From: CAYPTI01 sp964413525 [NCBI: uncultured bacterium]
Lineage (GTDB): Bacteria > T1Sed10-126
Assembly: GCA_964413525.1 (NCBI GenBank)
Contig: CAYPTI010000030.1
Coordinates: 3,894 to 17,264, forward strand
Reading direction: 5' to 3'
Length of the DNA stretch: 13,371 nucleotides
The translations under genes were made by a program, and so were the position numbers. Below, in pieces: positions 5,483 through 11,895 of the stretch. The notes under the pieces were generated by a model. The model was not told the DNA's origin, did no database searches, and was given only the letters and a program-made list of their open reading frames with translations. The first letter of the stretch is position 1. Every line of letters begins with the position of its first letter.

Positions 5483-6892
5483 TCAGAAGGAGAGCTCCTT
5501 GCGCTGGATCCGGTATCCGATGGTGTTCTCGATGGCCTTCAGGGAGTCGCGGTCCGACTTGGTCACCAGGGTGTAGGCCTCGCCCTCGACCCCGGCTCGA
5601 CCGGTCCGTCCGATCCGGTGTGTGTAGACGTCCGGATCCTCCGGAATGTCGTAGTTGATCACGTGGGAGATGTGCTGGACGTCCAGCCCCCGGGCCGCCA
5701 CGTTGGTGGCCACGAGCACGTCAAACCGCTGGTTCCGGAACCCGGAGATGGTGGCCTCCCGGCCGACGTTCTCCATGCTTCCCTCCAGTGGACAGGCTTC
5801 GTAGCCCTGTTTTCGAAGCGTCCGGGCCAGCTTTCGAACGGTCCGGCGGGTGCGGCAGAACACCAGGACGGAATCGCGCCCGTCCCGGTTGAGGATGGAT
5901 TTCACCGCTTTACGTTTTTGATTGTCACGAACGAAGCAGACGAAGTGGTCAATGGTTTTGGTGGGAGCCTGCCGCCCGACGCTGACCCGGACGGGATCGT
6001 CCAGGATCTGTTCGGCCAGCTTCTGAATCTCCGGGGGAATCGTGGCGGAAAAGAAGAGGTTCTGCTGATCGTGGGGAAGCCGACGCATGATTCGTTTGAT
6101 GTCGGGCAAAAATCCCATGTCACACATCCGGTCGGCCTCGTCGAGGACGAAGGTTTTGACGGTGCGGAGACCGATGTTGCCCCGGTTCAGGTGATCCAGC
6201 AACCGTCCCGGGCAGGCCACCAGCAGATCGTAGGGTTCCTCCAGCTGATCGATCTCATCCGTCATCTCGGTGCCCCCGTACACGCTGACGATCTCGACGT
6301 CGAGGTTGCTCGCCAGCATCCGGGCTTCCTCCATGATCTGATCGGCCAGTTCATGAGTCGGAGCCAGGACCAGAGCCCGGGGCTCGTCGCCGGCTTCACC
6401 CTGATCGAGTTCCTGGAGAATGGGCAGCAGGAAGGCGGCGGTTTTTCCGGTGCCCGTGGGGGCGGTCCCCACCAGGTCCTTGCCTTCGAGCATGGGGGGG
6501 ATGGTTTTTTGCTGGATCGGGCGAGGGGAGGTAAATTCGGCCTTCCGCAGGGCCTCCTGGAGGGGTTCGATCAGGTCCAGCTCGTCGAAGGAATCAAAGA
6601 TGTCGACGAAGTCGGGTTCCGGTTCGGAAGGCGAGTCTGATTCGGCGTCCGGGTCGACCGGCTCGCCGTTGGTTGAGGGTTCGGCCGGTTCCTCTAGCGG
6701 TTCCACGTCCACCGCGGCGGGTCCCTTGTCGGTCGACGTGATGTCAAACTGGACCCGTTCGTCGGGTTCGAGGGTCTTGAACCCCTCAATCTGGATCTCG
6801 GAGTAGTGGACGAAAATATCGTCGCCCGCGTCCTGCTCGATAAACCCGTATCCCTTGTCGGCATCAAACCATTTTACGTTTCCGGTTGCCAT
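5483..6892 (-). CDS. Cold-shock-domain/DEAD-box RNA helicase fusion
   Basis: The 469-residue protein starts with a complete cold-shock domain (1-66: [17 protein letters not shown] with RNP1-like KGYGFI 13-18 and RNP2-like IFVHY 26-30). An acidic Pro/Glu/Ser linker (about 67-95) follows, then a full DEAD-box core. The core has a Q-motif region (FDSF...RPIQQKTIP, 99-132), motif I APTGTGKT 144-151, Ia [10 protein letters not shown] 177-186, Ib CPGRLLDH 227-234, II DEAD 251-254, III SAT 282-284, [11 protein letters not shown] 342-350, [11 protein letters not shown] 395-404 and [12 protein letters not shown] 425-434. All catalytic motifs are intact. It would unwind RNA duplexes using ATP, with the cold-shock domain adding single-strand RNA binding. 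AGGGAGGT precedes ATG 6892 by 8 nt. The core resembles RhlE/CshA-type helicases. There is no basic C-terminal tail or DbpA-type RNA-binding domain. Confidence 0.95.
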   Translation of the reverse strand: MATGNVKWFDADKGYGFIEQDAGDDIFVHYSEIQIEGFKTLEPDERVQFDITSTDKGPAAVDVEPLEEPAEPSTNGEPVDPDAESDSPSEPEPDFVDIFDSFDELDLIEPLQEALRKAEFTSPRPIQQKTIPPMLEGKDLVGTAPTGTGKTAAFLLPILQELDQGEAGDEPRALVLAPTHELADQIMEEARMLASNLDVEIVSVYGGTEMTDEIDQLEEPYDLLVACPGRLLDHLNRGNIGLRTVKTFVLDEADRMCDMGFLPDIKRIMRRLPHDQQNLFFSATIPPEIQKLAEQILDDPVRVSVGRQAPTKTIDHFVCFVRDNQKRKAVKSILNRDGRDSVLVFCRTRRTVRKLARTLRKQGYEACPLEGSMENVGREATISGFRNQRFDVLVATNVAARGLDVQHISHVINYDIPEDPDVYTHRIGRTGRAGVEGEAYTLVTKSDRDSLKAIENTIGYRIQRKELSF

Positions 6893-6986
6893 CGACGGCT
6901 ACCTCCCTGCCAACGAACCCCCAGCTCTTCGGCAGCCGCAATCACGATAATTACGGTCCTACTGTTGGAACGGCCGTTGAACAAAA

Positions 6987-7008
6987 GATAATGAATTGAC
7001 CCATTATC
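6987..7008. repeat. 7-bp inverted repeat in the helicase upstream region
   Basis: GATAATG (6987-6993) and CATTATC (7002-7008) are perfect inverted copies with an 8-nt spacer. They lie in an A/T-rich island about 95-115 nt upstream of the helicase start, between bioA and the helicase gene. On the minus strand the right arm gives GATAAT, 17 nt after TTCCGT, a weak candidate promoter. Next to it is a short tandem run of CGAA (about 7015-7027). It could be an operator or promoter element; no regulator is known. Confidence 0.35.
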
Positions 7009-7044
7009 CCACATCGAACGAACGAACGGAAGGGAACGTCCCGC

Positions 7045-8376
7045 TCAACGTGAGACCACGGACCGGACGGATTTCACCAGGATGTCGGTCATCTTGTCCA
7101 ACTGGTCCGTCGAACTCGCCTGCGGCGGCATGAACACCACCACGTCGCCCAGCGGTCGCAGGAGCATCCCGCGCTCCAGGGCCTCAAAACAGATCCGCCA
7201 GCTGAGGCGCTCTCGATGAGCCGGCAGGGTTTCCCGAGGATCGGGGACTTCAATCCCGCACATGAAGCCCGCCTGTCGAACCCCGGCGACCCCCTCGTGT
7301 CCGCGGAGGGGGTCCAGGCCGCGACGGATGGTGTCGATTCGGTCGGGGAGCCGGGGAAGCATCTCCTGGAGTTTCCGGAGGCTGGCCCGGGCCACGGCGC
7401 AGCCCAGAGCGTTTCCGGTGTAGGAGTGGCCGTGAAGCAGGGCCTCGCGTCGTTGCCCCAGAAACTGTTCGTAAATTGACTCGGTCGCCAGGGTGGCCGC
7501 CACGGGAAGATAGCCTCCGGTCAGTCCCTTCCCCAGGGTCAGGATGTCCGGGGTGATGCCTTCCTTTAAACAGGCAAACAGCGGGCCGGTGCGGCCGAAC
7601 CCGGTGGCGACTTCGTCCACCATCAGGAGGACCTCGTGGCGGCGGCTGAGCCGGCGAAGCTCCAGCAAAAACCCCTCCGGGGCGGGAATCATGCCCCCGG
7701 CCCCCTGGACGGGTTCCGTGATCACGCCGGCGATCTCATCGGGGTGGTTCTCCAGGGCGGCGTCCACCCGTTCCATGCACCGGTCCAGGAGATCGCCGTC
7801 GTCGACGTCCTCCTCCGGCCAGGTCCGGGGATGAGGGAAGGGAACCTGAACCGGATCGGGCAGCAGCTGATCGAAGGGCCAGTGGAAGGTTTCGTCCGGC
7901 ACGATGGACATCGGTCCGAAGGTATCGCCGTGGTATCCGTTCTCGAAGGTCAGGAACCGGGGTCTCGGGGCGGGCTCCCCGCTCCGGTTCGCGTAGTACT
8001 GAAGGGCCATTTTCATCCCGATCTCGACCGCCGTGGCCCCGCTGTCGGAGTAGTACACCCGGTTCAACCCCTCCGGAGCGGCGTACACCAGATCCTCGGC
8101 CAGTTCGACGGCCGCGGTGTTGCCCTGCCCCAGCAGGGTCGAATGGGCCACCCGGTCCAGTTGATCGGTCAGGGCCTCGTTCAGGTCCGGGTCCCGGTGG
8201 CCGTGGACGTTCACCCACAGCGAGGAGACCCCGTCGTAGTAGCGGGTTCCTTCGGTGTCGTACAGGTACACGCCCTCCCCCCGTTCGATCACCACGGGCG
8301 GATACTCCTCCAGTTCCTTCATCTGGGTGAAGGGATGCCAGACCGCATTCAGATCTCTACGTTGCCACTCGTTCAT
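7045..8376 (-). CDS. bioA: Adenosylmethionine-8-amino-7-oxononanoate aminotransferase
   Basis: The 443-residue class-III PLP aminotransferase has the BioA-specific N-terminus WHPFTQMKE (13-21) and SSLWVNVHGH (51-60). STLLGQGN (79-86) and YYSDSGATAVEIGMKMALQY (108-127) follow. The aspartate that contacts the PLP ring nitrogen lies in DEVATGFGRTG (254-264). The Schiff-base lysine is Lys283 in LTLGKGLTGGYLP, and HGHSYTGNALGCAVA lies at 315-329. BioA converts KAPA to DAPA in biotin synthesis, using S-adenosylmethionine as amino donor. ATG 8376 is preferred to TTG 8382, because GGGGAG (8387-8392) is 10 nt from the ATG and only 4 from the TTG. No other bio gene is adjacent, so it appears to be a stand-alone transcription unit. 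Confidence 0.96.
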   Translation of the reverse strand: MNEWQRRDLNAVWHPFTQMKELEEYPPVVIERGEGVYLYDTEGTRYYDGVSSLWVNVHGHRDPDLNEALTDQLDRVAHSTLLGQGNTAAVELAEDLVYAAPEGLNRVYYSDSGATAVEIGMKMALQYYANRSGEPAPRPRFLTFENGYHGDTFGPMSIVPDETFHWPFDQLLPDPVQVPFPHPRTWPEEDVDDGDLLDRCMERVDAALENHPDEIAGVITEPVQGAGGMIPAPEGFLLELRRLSRRHEVLLMVDEVATGFGRTGPLFACLKEGITPDILTLGKGLTGGYLPVAATLATESIYEQFLGQRREALLHGHSYTGNALGCAVARASLRKLQEMLPRLPDRIDTIRRGLDPLRGHEGVAGVRQAGFMCGIEVPDPRETLPAHRERLSWRICFEALERGMLLRPLGDVVVFMPPQASSTDQLDKMTDILVKSVRSVVSR

Positions 8377-8629
8377 CCTCAATCGGCTCCCCGGTTCGGA
8401 TGGTTAACGATGTGCGTCCAAAAAAGTTGTGCGCGACGGGATCCCGCCCCGAGTGGAACGACCACGGCGGGTGGGATCGATTCGAGCCCCCCACGGTGCG
8501 GCGATCCAGCGAGCTTATTATCCTGGTTTTGGCGCCCAATAAAAATCGATTGTCTCCCACATGGTATGTAAATACGGACGTGAACTGAGAAACTGAGGTC
8601 CCGGGTGGTGCCCGTACTCACTGGAGTCG
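8377..8629. other. 253-bp intergenic region upstream of bioA
   Basis: No convincing gene or RNA was found. Features seen are a 10-bp palindrome CGGGATCCCG (about 8439-8448), an A/T-rich block at about 8513-8580, and a 7-bp direct repeat AACTGAG (8583-8589 and 8591-8597). On the minus strand GATAAT with a T-rich -35 region lies in the A/T-rich block and may drive bioA, though weakly. I saw no BirA-type or BioR-type operator. Confidence 0.5.
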
Positions 8630-9274
8630 TCACTCGGGTTCCCGGACCGTGAAGGAGGATCGGGTCCGAAAACCATACACCTCGACGTCGAGATCCTCCA
8701 GCCACCGGAAGACGGCGTGGTTGGAATTGTGGAACATCCAGTAGTCGGTCGGATGTTCGACGTGCTCGGAGCCGTAGCGCCGGTTGCGGTGGACGGGACG
8801 GGAACGAAACCATTCCTCAAACCGCCGGGCGAGGAGGTCGACCTCGCGCCGGTCGACGGTAAGTTCGTACACCCGGGCCGAATCCGTTCGGTTCTGGATC
8901 CGTTCCGGGGTGAGGGATGAGTTATCCTCACTCACGACGCGCCGGCCCAGCGTGGCCCGGGTGGGCCAGAGCAGAGCCCGCAGACCGTTAAAGTAGGTTT
9001 CCTCGGGCAGGGCCATGTAGCGCCAGTCGCCGTACGCGAACTCGACGTATCCGTCCCCGGAAGGGATCACGAGGCTGGCGTGGTAGCCGTAGTCGATAAG
9101 GAACACCTCAACGGGCTCCGCCGGGTTCAGGGGAGGGGTGACCTGCGCTCCGCAGGCCGCGACCACCGGCAACACCGCCGCGAGAAACAGACAGAGGACG
9201 AATCGCCTCAACCGGGAGGCGCGGTTCCCGGTCGGTACGGAAGCTTCGCCGGGAACTCCTTGCTCACCGTCCAT
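8630..9274 (-). CDS. Hypothetical lipoprotein, 214 aa
   Basis: The precursor has a hydrophobic stretch FVLCLFLAAVLPVVAAC with a good lipobox (VAAC, Cys41), so the mature protein is probably a lipid-anchored periplasmic protein. From ATG 9274 the N-terminal region before the hydrophobic core is long (24 residues). A TTG at about 9211 would give a standard signal peptide (MRRFVLCLF...), but neither start has a good Shine-Dalgarno. The mature part (VEVFLIDYGYHASLVIPSGD, then YVEFAYGDWRYMALPEETYF and YWMFHNSNHAVFRWLEDLDV) recalls the 'H-SL-IP' pattern of DUF2459-like proteins, but I cannot assign it with confidence. It lies 33 nt after the alpha/beta hydrolase gene, probably the third gene of one operon. 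Confidence 0.8.
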   Translation of the reverse strand: MDGEQGVPGEASVPTGNRASRLRRFVLCLFLAAVLPVVAACGAQVTPPLNPAEPVEVFLIDYGYHASLVIPSGDGYVEFAYGDWRYMALPEETYFNGLRALLWPTRATLGRRVVSEDNSSLTPERIQNRTDSARVYELTVDRREVDLLARRFEEWFRSRPVHRNRRYGSEHVEHPTDYWMFHNSNHAVFRWLEDLDVEVYGFRTRSSFTVREPE

Positions 9275-9307
9275 GCCGAACGAATGGGAGGGAGGTTGAA
9301 TGACGTT

Positions 9308-10282
9308 TTACCTGCTGGAGGCGTCGTCCAGTTCAAGCTCGTCAAAATACTCCTGAACCAGCCCCACAATGGTTCTCACGAGCTCCCGGTTGTCGGTTCC
9401 CACATGGGCCCCCTCGGTCCACCGGATCGTTTTGGGTTCTCGCGCTTGCTCGTACAACCTCCGGATGCTCTCTTCGGGGAAGTATCGATCGCTGGTGGAC
9501 CCGATGATGTAGGTTTCCCGGGGACTGATCTTTCCGACCCAGTGAATGGGGTCGAAGGTGCCCACGAAGATTTCGTTGAACCAGGCCACAAACTCCACCG
9601 GAATCCACCATTCCTCCCGCTGGTTCAGGATGTGACGCCAGATGGTCGGGAGGTGACCGCCTCCGTGGACGACCAGCAGGCGGGGAACCCGTTCGTCCAG
9701 GGCCACGTGGACGGGGGCGAAGAAAACCCCCAGGCTGGCCCCCACCACGGTCACCCGCTCGGGAGGGATGTCGTGCTTTTTCTGAAGGTGCGTCACCGAG
9801 AGCATCCCGGCCGCAATGGCCCGGAAGGCCGCCTGGCGGACCTCGTAGGGAGCAAACAGCAGGCGCAGGGCGTCAACGAAATCCGGTGCGTCGGTTTCCG
9901 GGGTTTCGTAGGGATACTGAAGGGCCACCAGGACGAGGTCGTTCTGATCCGGGATCAGGTCAAGGATTTCGGCCCCGGTCCGGCGCCCGGCGTAGGTCTG
10001 CATGACGTGGTAGTCCTCCGCCAGGTCATGGGGAAGTCGCACGTAGGCCGTGGCGACGGTGTCCTGGCGGTGGTTAATGTAGGCAACGTGCCGGACGGTG
10101 CTGGTGTCGGTGCGGGTTTCGGAGAGGATCCGGGTTTCCCGGTACTCCCCCTTCACCTCGTAAAAAACGTGGGTTTTGTCGAGCTGGACGTAGGTCACGA
10201 CCGAGGCAGCCGCGAGGGCGACGGGACCCAGCACCACAGCCGTCAGGAGGACCGCCTTCCCCCAGAGGTTCGATCCGGTCAT
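9308..10282 (-). CDS. Membrane-anchored alpha/beta hydrolase
   Basis: The 324-residue protein has an N-terminal hydrophobic helix (about 10-31, AVLLTAVVLGPVALAAASVV), a signal peptide or anchor, and then an alpha/beta hydrolase domain. The nucleophile elbow GASLG places Ser183 after the strand RVTVV. LLVVHGGGHL (202-211) follows. The acid is probably Asp265 in GSTSDRYFP and the catalytic His is His293 in EGAHVG. All three triad positions are in the usual order. The substrate is unknown; serine esterase or peptidase-like chemistry outside the cytoplasm is the reasonable inference. Its ATG overlaps the DUF1499 stop as ATGA (4 nt), a clear sign of translational coupling, and the lipoprotein gene follows after 33 nt. 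Confidence 0.85.
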   Translation of the reverse strand: MTGSNLWGKAVLLTAVVLGPVALAAASVVTYVQLDKTHVFYEVKGEYRETRILSETRTDTSTVRHVAYINHRQDTVATAYVRLPHDLAEDYHVMQTYAGRRTGAEILDLIPDQNDLVLVALQYPYETPETDAPDFVDALRLLFAPYEVRQAAFRAIAAGMLSVTHLQKKHDIPPERVTVVGASLGVFFAPVHVALDERVPRLLVVHGGGHLPTIWRHILNQREEWWIPVEFVAWFNEIFVGTFDPIHWVGKISPRETYIIGSTSDRYFPEESIRRLYEQAREPKTIRWTEGAHVGTDNRELVRTIVGLVQEYFDELELDDASSR

Positions 10283-11088
10283 GAACCGGGCAATTCGCCG
10301 GGATCGAGGTAGCTGGCGGACTCACCGGAATGCTGTTCGAGCTGCCGCAGGAACCGCAGGATCCTCCGGGCGTTGCGGCCGAGGTCATGGCGTCCCACCC
10401 GGGAACTGGACCGAACGTCGATCCGGGAGCCTCCGTTCAGGTCCCGGATCCGGACGACCACGTCGTCCGTGAACCCGAACCAGAAGGTCCGATCGACGGC
10501 TTCCAGGATGCCCTCCTCGGAATCCTCGTTAACGACCTCCCATCCGAGGACCCGGGCCGTGTAGGCGACCCGATCGAACACCCGCCTCGGATCGGCTTCC
10601 AGGCGCAGGGGTCGGACCCCCGAGTAGACGGTGAGCTGTTGCTGGAGTTCCTCCTGTTCGGGGGGCTCAACGGAATTCTGGTCCGGTTCCCGGAGGTCCG
10701 GTGCCTCCCGGAAGGAAGGAGGATCGGCCACGTCGGTTGTGACGTCGTTAAGGACCGGAAGGGTTCGGGCGCTCCACCAGTGACTCAGGGGGAGGGCCAG
10801 GAAGACCGACAGCACCAGAAGACAGCCCACGGCGCGGCGGATTCCCCATCCCCCGGAAGTGGATGAAAGGACGGTTGCGACCAGCGAGGCGAGAAGCCCG
10901 GCGATTCCAAGGTAGACCGACCAGCGAAGCAGGGTGAGTCCGGTGGAGTGGTGCCACCACTCCATTCGGGTACCGAGGCCGGATCCAAGCCCCAGAACCA
11001 CCGCGACTACGGTTGCGACAAGGACGACGGAAATCCACCCGCGAGTGAGGGGTCCTGACCTGGGAGAATTCCTTCGGGGATCGGTCAC
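10279..11088 (-). CDS. DUF1499 membrane protein
   Basis: The 269-residue protein has three predicted helices (about 19-38, 52-74 and 84-103) and then a soluble DUF1499 domain. This opens with the family hallmark LNDVTTDVADPPSF (113-126) and contains ILEAVDRTFWFGFTDDVVVR and the late motif RIDVRSSSRVGRHDLGRNAR. An extra acidic, Gln-rich linker (EPPEQEELQQQ) lies in between. DUF1499 proteins are widespread and uncharacterised; the helices put this one in the inner membrane with the domain on one face. The start is a GTG at 11086-11088 with no visible Shine-Dalgarno. It is the first gene of the DUF1499-hydrolase-lipoprotein set. Confidence 0.88.
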   Translation of the reverse strand: MTDPRRNSPRSGPLTRGWISVVLVATVVAVVLGLGSGLGTRMEWWHHSTGLTLLRWSVYLGIAGLLASLVATVLSSTSGGWGIRRAVGCLLVLSVFLALPLSHWWSARTLPVLNDVTTDVADPPSFREAPDLREPDQNSVEPPEQEELQQQLTVYSGVRPLRLEADPRRVFDRVAYTARVLGWEVVNEDSEEGILEAVDRTFWFGFTDDVVVRIRDLNGGSRIDVRSSSRVGRHDLGRNARRILRFLRQLEQHSGESASYLDPGELPGS

Positions 11089-11121
11089 GGTTCGTTACGG
11101 AAGCCGAGTTCGTAGGATTGT

Positions 11122-11154
11122 CCGGATCGATCCGGGTTGGAGGTCAACCCGGAT
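11122..11154. repeat. Overlapping palindrome and perfect 10-bp hairpin upstream of the DUF1499 gene
   Basis: CCGGATCGATCCGG (11122-11135) is a perfect 14-bp palindrome. It shares ATCCGG with a second perfect inverted repeat, ATCCGGGTTG (11130-11139) and CAACCCGGAT (11145-11154), with the 5-nt loop GAGGT. The two structures cannot form together. They lie 34-66 nt upstream of the GTG start at 11088. On the minus strand TTGACC (11142-11147) and GACAAT (11117-11122) could be a -35/-10 pair with a long 19-nt spacer. An operator, or an attenuator in the leader, is possible. Confidence 0.5.
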
Positions 11155-11259
11155 GCCGGTCCCGAAATCGTGGTGGACAATTCAGGCAGGGCGTCACGAC
11201 CGGGTTCGGGAAGGGACAACTCGCTCGGACCGGACCGTGGGCCCATTCGGGATCACCTT

Positions 11260-11298
11260 GAATCGGAGGACTGTATAAAAAATAAGTGTTCCCGATTC
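11260..11298. repeat. Inverted repeat flanking an A/T-rich block downstream of def
   Basis: GAATCGG (11260-11266) and CCGATTC (11292-11298) are perfect inverted copies. They enclose 25 nt with an unusually A/T-rich core (TATAAAAAATAA). The block starts about 50 nt after the def stop on the minus strand, so it may end the moeB-def transcript, but the T-run is in the loop and not after the stem. It could instead mark a promoter for the DUF1499 cluster. Confidence 0.35.
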
Positions 11299-11347
11299 CG
11301 GGAGGAAATTCAACCGGGGATGCGAGCCAGCCAGCCCCGTGTCCCGT

Positions 11348-11881
11348 TCAATTCCCGGTGGGATTAACGTAACCGAACTCGTCAAAATGGTTGATTCGCG
11401 AGGGATACAGGACCCCGTTCAGGTGGTCCAGTTCGTGTTGCAAAACTCGAGCCTCAAATCCTCGTGCTTTGATCGACCGTGGTTCCCCGAACCGGTTTCG
11501 GGCCCGGACGGTGATGGTCCGAGCCCGGGGAACGGGTCCCCGGAGTCCGGGATAACTGAGGCAGCCTTCGGTTCCCAGAACCGTTTCCTCGGAGACTTCG
11601 ATCGGGTTGGGATTGAGGAGCCATTGCGGGCGAAGGCGATCGGAAACCTCCGGATAGCGATCGGTGGGGCGAAGCTGATAAACCAGGGCTCGAACGTTGA
11701 TTCCCACCTGTGGAGCGGCGAGGCCCACCCCTTCGTGCTGCCGCATCAGGTTCAGCATGTGCCGAAAGACAAACCGCCATTTTGGATGCTCCCACTCCCC
11801 AGGGGCGAAGGGACGGGCCCGGTGGTGGAGCGGAGGTTGGCCGGCCACCAGAACGTCCGGGGCGGGAACGGGGACGGTCAT
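11348..11881 (-). CDS. def: Peptide deformylase
   Basis: The 177-residue protein carries all three deformylase motifs: GVGLAAPQVG (motif 1), EGCLSYPG with the metal-binding Cys (motif 2), and QHELDHLNG, the HExxH metal site (motif 3). The enzyme removes the formyl group from N-terminal Met of new proteins, using Fe2+ or Zn2+. It is close to the usual length. The N-terminus VPVPAPDVLVAGQPPLHHRA is a variant of the usual 'ILxxPDPVLRxxA' start. The gene begins 14 nt after the MoeB-like gene, so the two are probably co-transcribed. No fmt gene, the common partner of def, is present. Confidence 0.96.
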   Translation of the reverse strand: MTVPVPAPDVLVAGQPPLHHRARPFAPGEWEHPKWRFVFRHMLNLMRQHEGVGLAAPQVGINVRALVYQLRPTDRYPEVSDRLRPQWLLNPNPIEVSEETVLGTEGCLSYPGLRGPVPRARTITVRARNRFGEPRSIKARGFEARVLQHELDHLNGVLYPSRINHFDEFGYVNPTGN

Positions 11882-11895
11882 GGGGGGCTACCGAG

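Noticed and set aside
5378-6640. Long plus-strand open frame (about 420 codons) opposite the helicase
   Set aside because: It is antisense to an intact DEAD-box core, with low-complexity Gly/Val/His composition and no motifs.
8395-8420. BirA-type biotin operator near bioA (GGTTAACG region)
   Set aside because: Only one short half-site-like string is present, without the second spaced half-site of a BirA operator.
8460-8520. tRNA-like GATTCGAGCC string
   Set aside because: The flanking five bases on each side do not pair into a T-stem, and no acceptor or anticodon arm can be drawn.
8518-8560. Possible 14-codon leader peptide (MWETIDFYWAPKPG) upstream of bioA
   Set aside because: It has no Shine-Dalgarno, no run of a regulatory amino acid and no following attenuator hairpin.
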